DNA of 64,000 bases from contig CATKHK010000137.1 of the NCBI GenBank assembly GCA_949751835.1, positions 1 through 64,000 of the forward strand. Reading direction: 5' to 3'. Position 1 is the stretch's first letter; each line of letters opens with the position of its first letter. Positions 62,130 through 64,000 of this stretch are shown piece after piece. The DNA comes from Blepharisma japonicum. Taxonomy: Eukaryota; Ciliophora; Heterotrichea; Heterotrichida; Blepharismidae. Both the position numbers and the translations under genes were made by a program. Below the pieces are notes generated by a model, which made no database searches, was not told where the DNA came from, and worked only from the letters and a program-made list of their open reading frames with translations.

Positions 62130-63870
62130 CTAATCCTACTTCCAAGATGATGCAAAATGGCCAGTATTGAATTTAAAGATAACCATGTCTTGAGTATCAT
62201 TAATGCTACGAATTTGGTGAATTTTGATATAAATGATTTATTGATAGAATCAAATGGCTCTCCGGAATAAGGCAAGAATATTAATACTTTACTTTTCGAT
62301 TATTTCATCAAAAATAGGGATACAGAAAATTTATATATAAGCAGAAGAAAATCGAATGTTCAGCCTACTGATTGCAGTTGCATGGTTCTAATAGAAATCC
62401 TATTAATTTGAAAATTAAAGATATAACACTGCGAAATAATATATGTAGAAATTCATCACCTGCGTTTCAAATTTATAATTCAGATATCAGAGATCTAATA
62501 TTGGATACGGGCCTTTGCCTGTATGCTTATATTTTGTAGGATTTTTTGATAGAAACATAACAAATTCAAATTTTATTGGCAATATAAATTATCATAAATC
62601 TGGGATTGGGGTATTTCAAATAGAAGGTGAAAATAATTTATATATCACAAATTGCTCATTTATCAATAATTCTGCAAACCTGATTCCTCTATACTTTTCT
62701 GGCAAAAGTATTTATATTAATTTTTCAAAATTCGAATTTAACAAATCAAAATTTGGTAATGGGGGAGGATTGCATTTAATTCTATCTTCTTCAATTCATA
62801 CTGGATCAGTAATCATTTCATTGAGTAATTTTACTTGCAACTCGGCCAATATTAATGGTGGGGCTATTTTTATAAAGGAAAAAACAGTTTCTCTCTTGAA
62901 ACTCCAGCTTCTGATTTCCCAAACAATTTTTTATGGAAATCATGCAAAATCCGGTTCAGCGTTATATATTGATAGCTCTGTTATATTATCACAAGATTCA
63001 GTAATAATTGGCTCAAAATTCCTAGAAAATGAATCAAAGATGTCTGGAGCTATTTCTTTATATTATTACAGTGGCATTTTGCTTATTTTGTCTTGTAGTT
63101 TTATTGAAAATACTTCACAAAATATGGGAGCAGCTCTCCATATTGATATCCCAGAAGACACACAAAGTATACGATCAAAGGCTGTGATTGAATTATCCAC
63201 TTTTAGAAGAAATATTGGGGACTCTATCATTTATGTTGATAGCATAAATAGAAATTCATCAATTGAAACCAAAAAATGCTTATTTGAATGCAATAATGGC
63301 ACTATTATATCATTTAATCATGACTATTTTATTGACCATGGCTCAATTTTTCAGTATAATACTGCAGCTTTTGGATCCTGCTTTTCTCTTTAAAATTCGG
63401 CAATATTATATGCAAATTCTCAATTTTTAAACAACACTAGTGATGAATATGGAGGAGCAGTGGCAATGAGTTTTAAATCGGTTTTTTCTGCGATAACTGT
63501 ATATTTATACGAAATTTAGTCAAAAAAGGAAAAGGAGATGCATTAATAGTGGAGCAAGATTCTCAATTTGTTTTATCAAATTCAAGCTTCATCGAAAATT
63601 CATCAAGAAATGATGGATCAGCAATTTTTGCTTTTAATTGCAACTCTATGACCTCTTCTATTGATAGCTCTATTTTTTTAAGAAACCATGCATTAGGCTC
63701 TGGTGTAATTGCATTCATAAGTTCAATAGTCTCAATTTTTTCATCCACCATTGATAGCAATTCAAATGAATGATACGCAGCAGGAATAAAATTATAATCG
63801 TTAGCACTGATTTTCACAAATTTAATTAAGAAATTAAATTTTAAACTACATAACACCCTAAGTAGATGGT
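62130..63870 (+). pseudogene. Beta-helix membrane protein relic, subfamily A
   Basis: Aligns with gene 4 from about 35270 to 36950. It starts abruptly at C-K-M-A-S-I-E-F-K-D-N-H and has an in-frame TAA near 62268, frame changes near 62385-62515 and 63490-63540, and a TAA near 63390. The longest open part (62515-63393) still shows the G-G-G-L-H-L / N-G-G-A-I-F / S-G-A-I-S-L-Y-Y-Y helix pattern. It ends near 63870 before repeat R. LNR, knot and membrane domains are all absent, so this is a truncated copy of the middle of the gene. Confidence 0.85.
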
Positions 63871-63907
63871 ATTAGCAATAGCTACTAATAATTTAAGCTG
63901 GAAAAGC

Positions 63908-64000
63908 TTTGGCTAAAGGAATTTGATGATCTCTTTTTTATTTAGTTTTTTTAAAATTGTTCTTCTCTAAGAAATGAAAGAAAGCTTCTTTGGTTTCATT
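63908..64000 (-). repeat. Dispersed repeat R, copy 3 (runs off the window)
   Basis: TTTGGCTAAAGGAATTTGATG and the following 70 bases match copies 1 and 2, closest to copy 2 (the ATCTCTTTTTTATTTAG run). Same orientation as the others. Continues past 64000. Confidence 0.65.

Noticed and set aside
1-64000. Transposase, reverse transcriptase, capsid or toxin genes; telomere repeats; tRNA or rRNA genes
   Set aside because: None was recognised on either strand. Repeat R and the small insertions have no encoded mobility protein.

Overview
The window reads as nuclear DNA of a heterotrich ciliate that uses a reassigned code, most likely Blepharisma or a close relative. Three things seen in the sequence support this. 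(1) In-frame TGA occurs again and again where paralogues have TGG/Trp (for example the F-D-W-G-D-C motif is written with TGA), while genes end only in TAA or TAG. (2) Spliceosomal introns are exactly 15 nt, GT...AG, with an A at position 10 in all eight recognised here. (3) The DNA is very AT-rich. Naming the genus is inference from known heterotrich codes (Stentor uses the standard code).

Layout. 1-5,935: decayed copies of the main gene family, plus one intact kelch-like gene (3026-4090) and several kelch relics. 6,132-13,241 (minus): intact giant membrane-protein gene 1. 13,280-15,530: two internally deleted relics. 16,378-47,414 (plus): genes 2, 3, 4 and 5 of the same family in a direct array, with one truncated copy after gene 2. 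47,415-51,934: orphan coding fragments, a family tail relic, a dispersed repeat R, and a second intact kelch-like gene (49,744-50,721). 51,935-60,742: one 2,935-residue Cys-rich/REJ/GPS-like membrane protein. 60,743-64,000: an orphan C-terminal fragment, another family relic and the start of a third R copy.

The main family encodes proteins of about 2,300-2,380 residues with signal peptide, Lin-12/Notch-type (LNR) Cys modules, a very long parallel beta-helix of GGAI / FxxN repeats like chlamydial Pmp repeats, an ephrin-receptor/GCC2-GCC3-like Cys knot, and 8-9 C-terminal membrane segments resembling TRP-like channels. Two subfamilies are visible: A (genes 1 and 4; two introns) and B (genes 2, 3 and 5; one recognised intron). 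They would sit at the cell surface with the helix outside.

At least six truncated relics surround the intact copies, so this looks like a rapidly turning-over surface-protein cluster. Several copies are interrupted by precisely removable insertions: two TA-bounded pieces (103 and 117 bp) that look like retained internal eliminated sequences, and a 261-bp piece in gene 3 carrying an antisense membrane-protein fragment. A 44-46 residue basic ORF, antisense and immediately downstream of subfamily A tails, is present twice and appears to be under purifying selection. No tRNA, rRNA, CRISPR, telomere or viral element was recognised.
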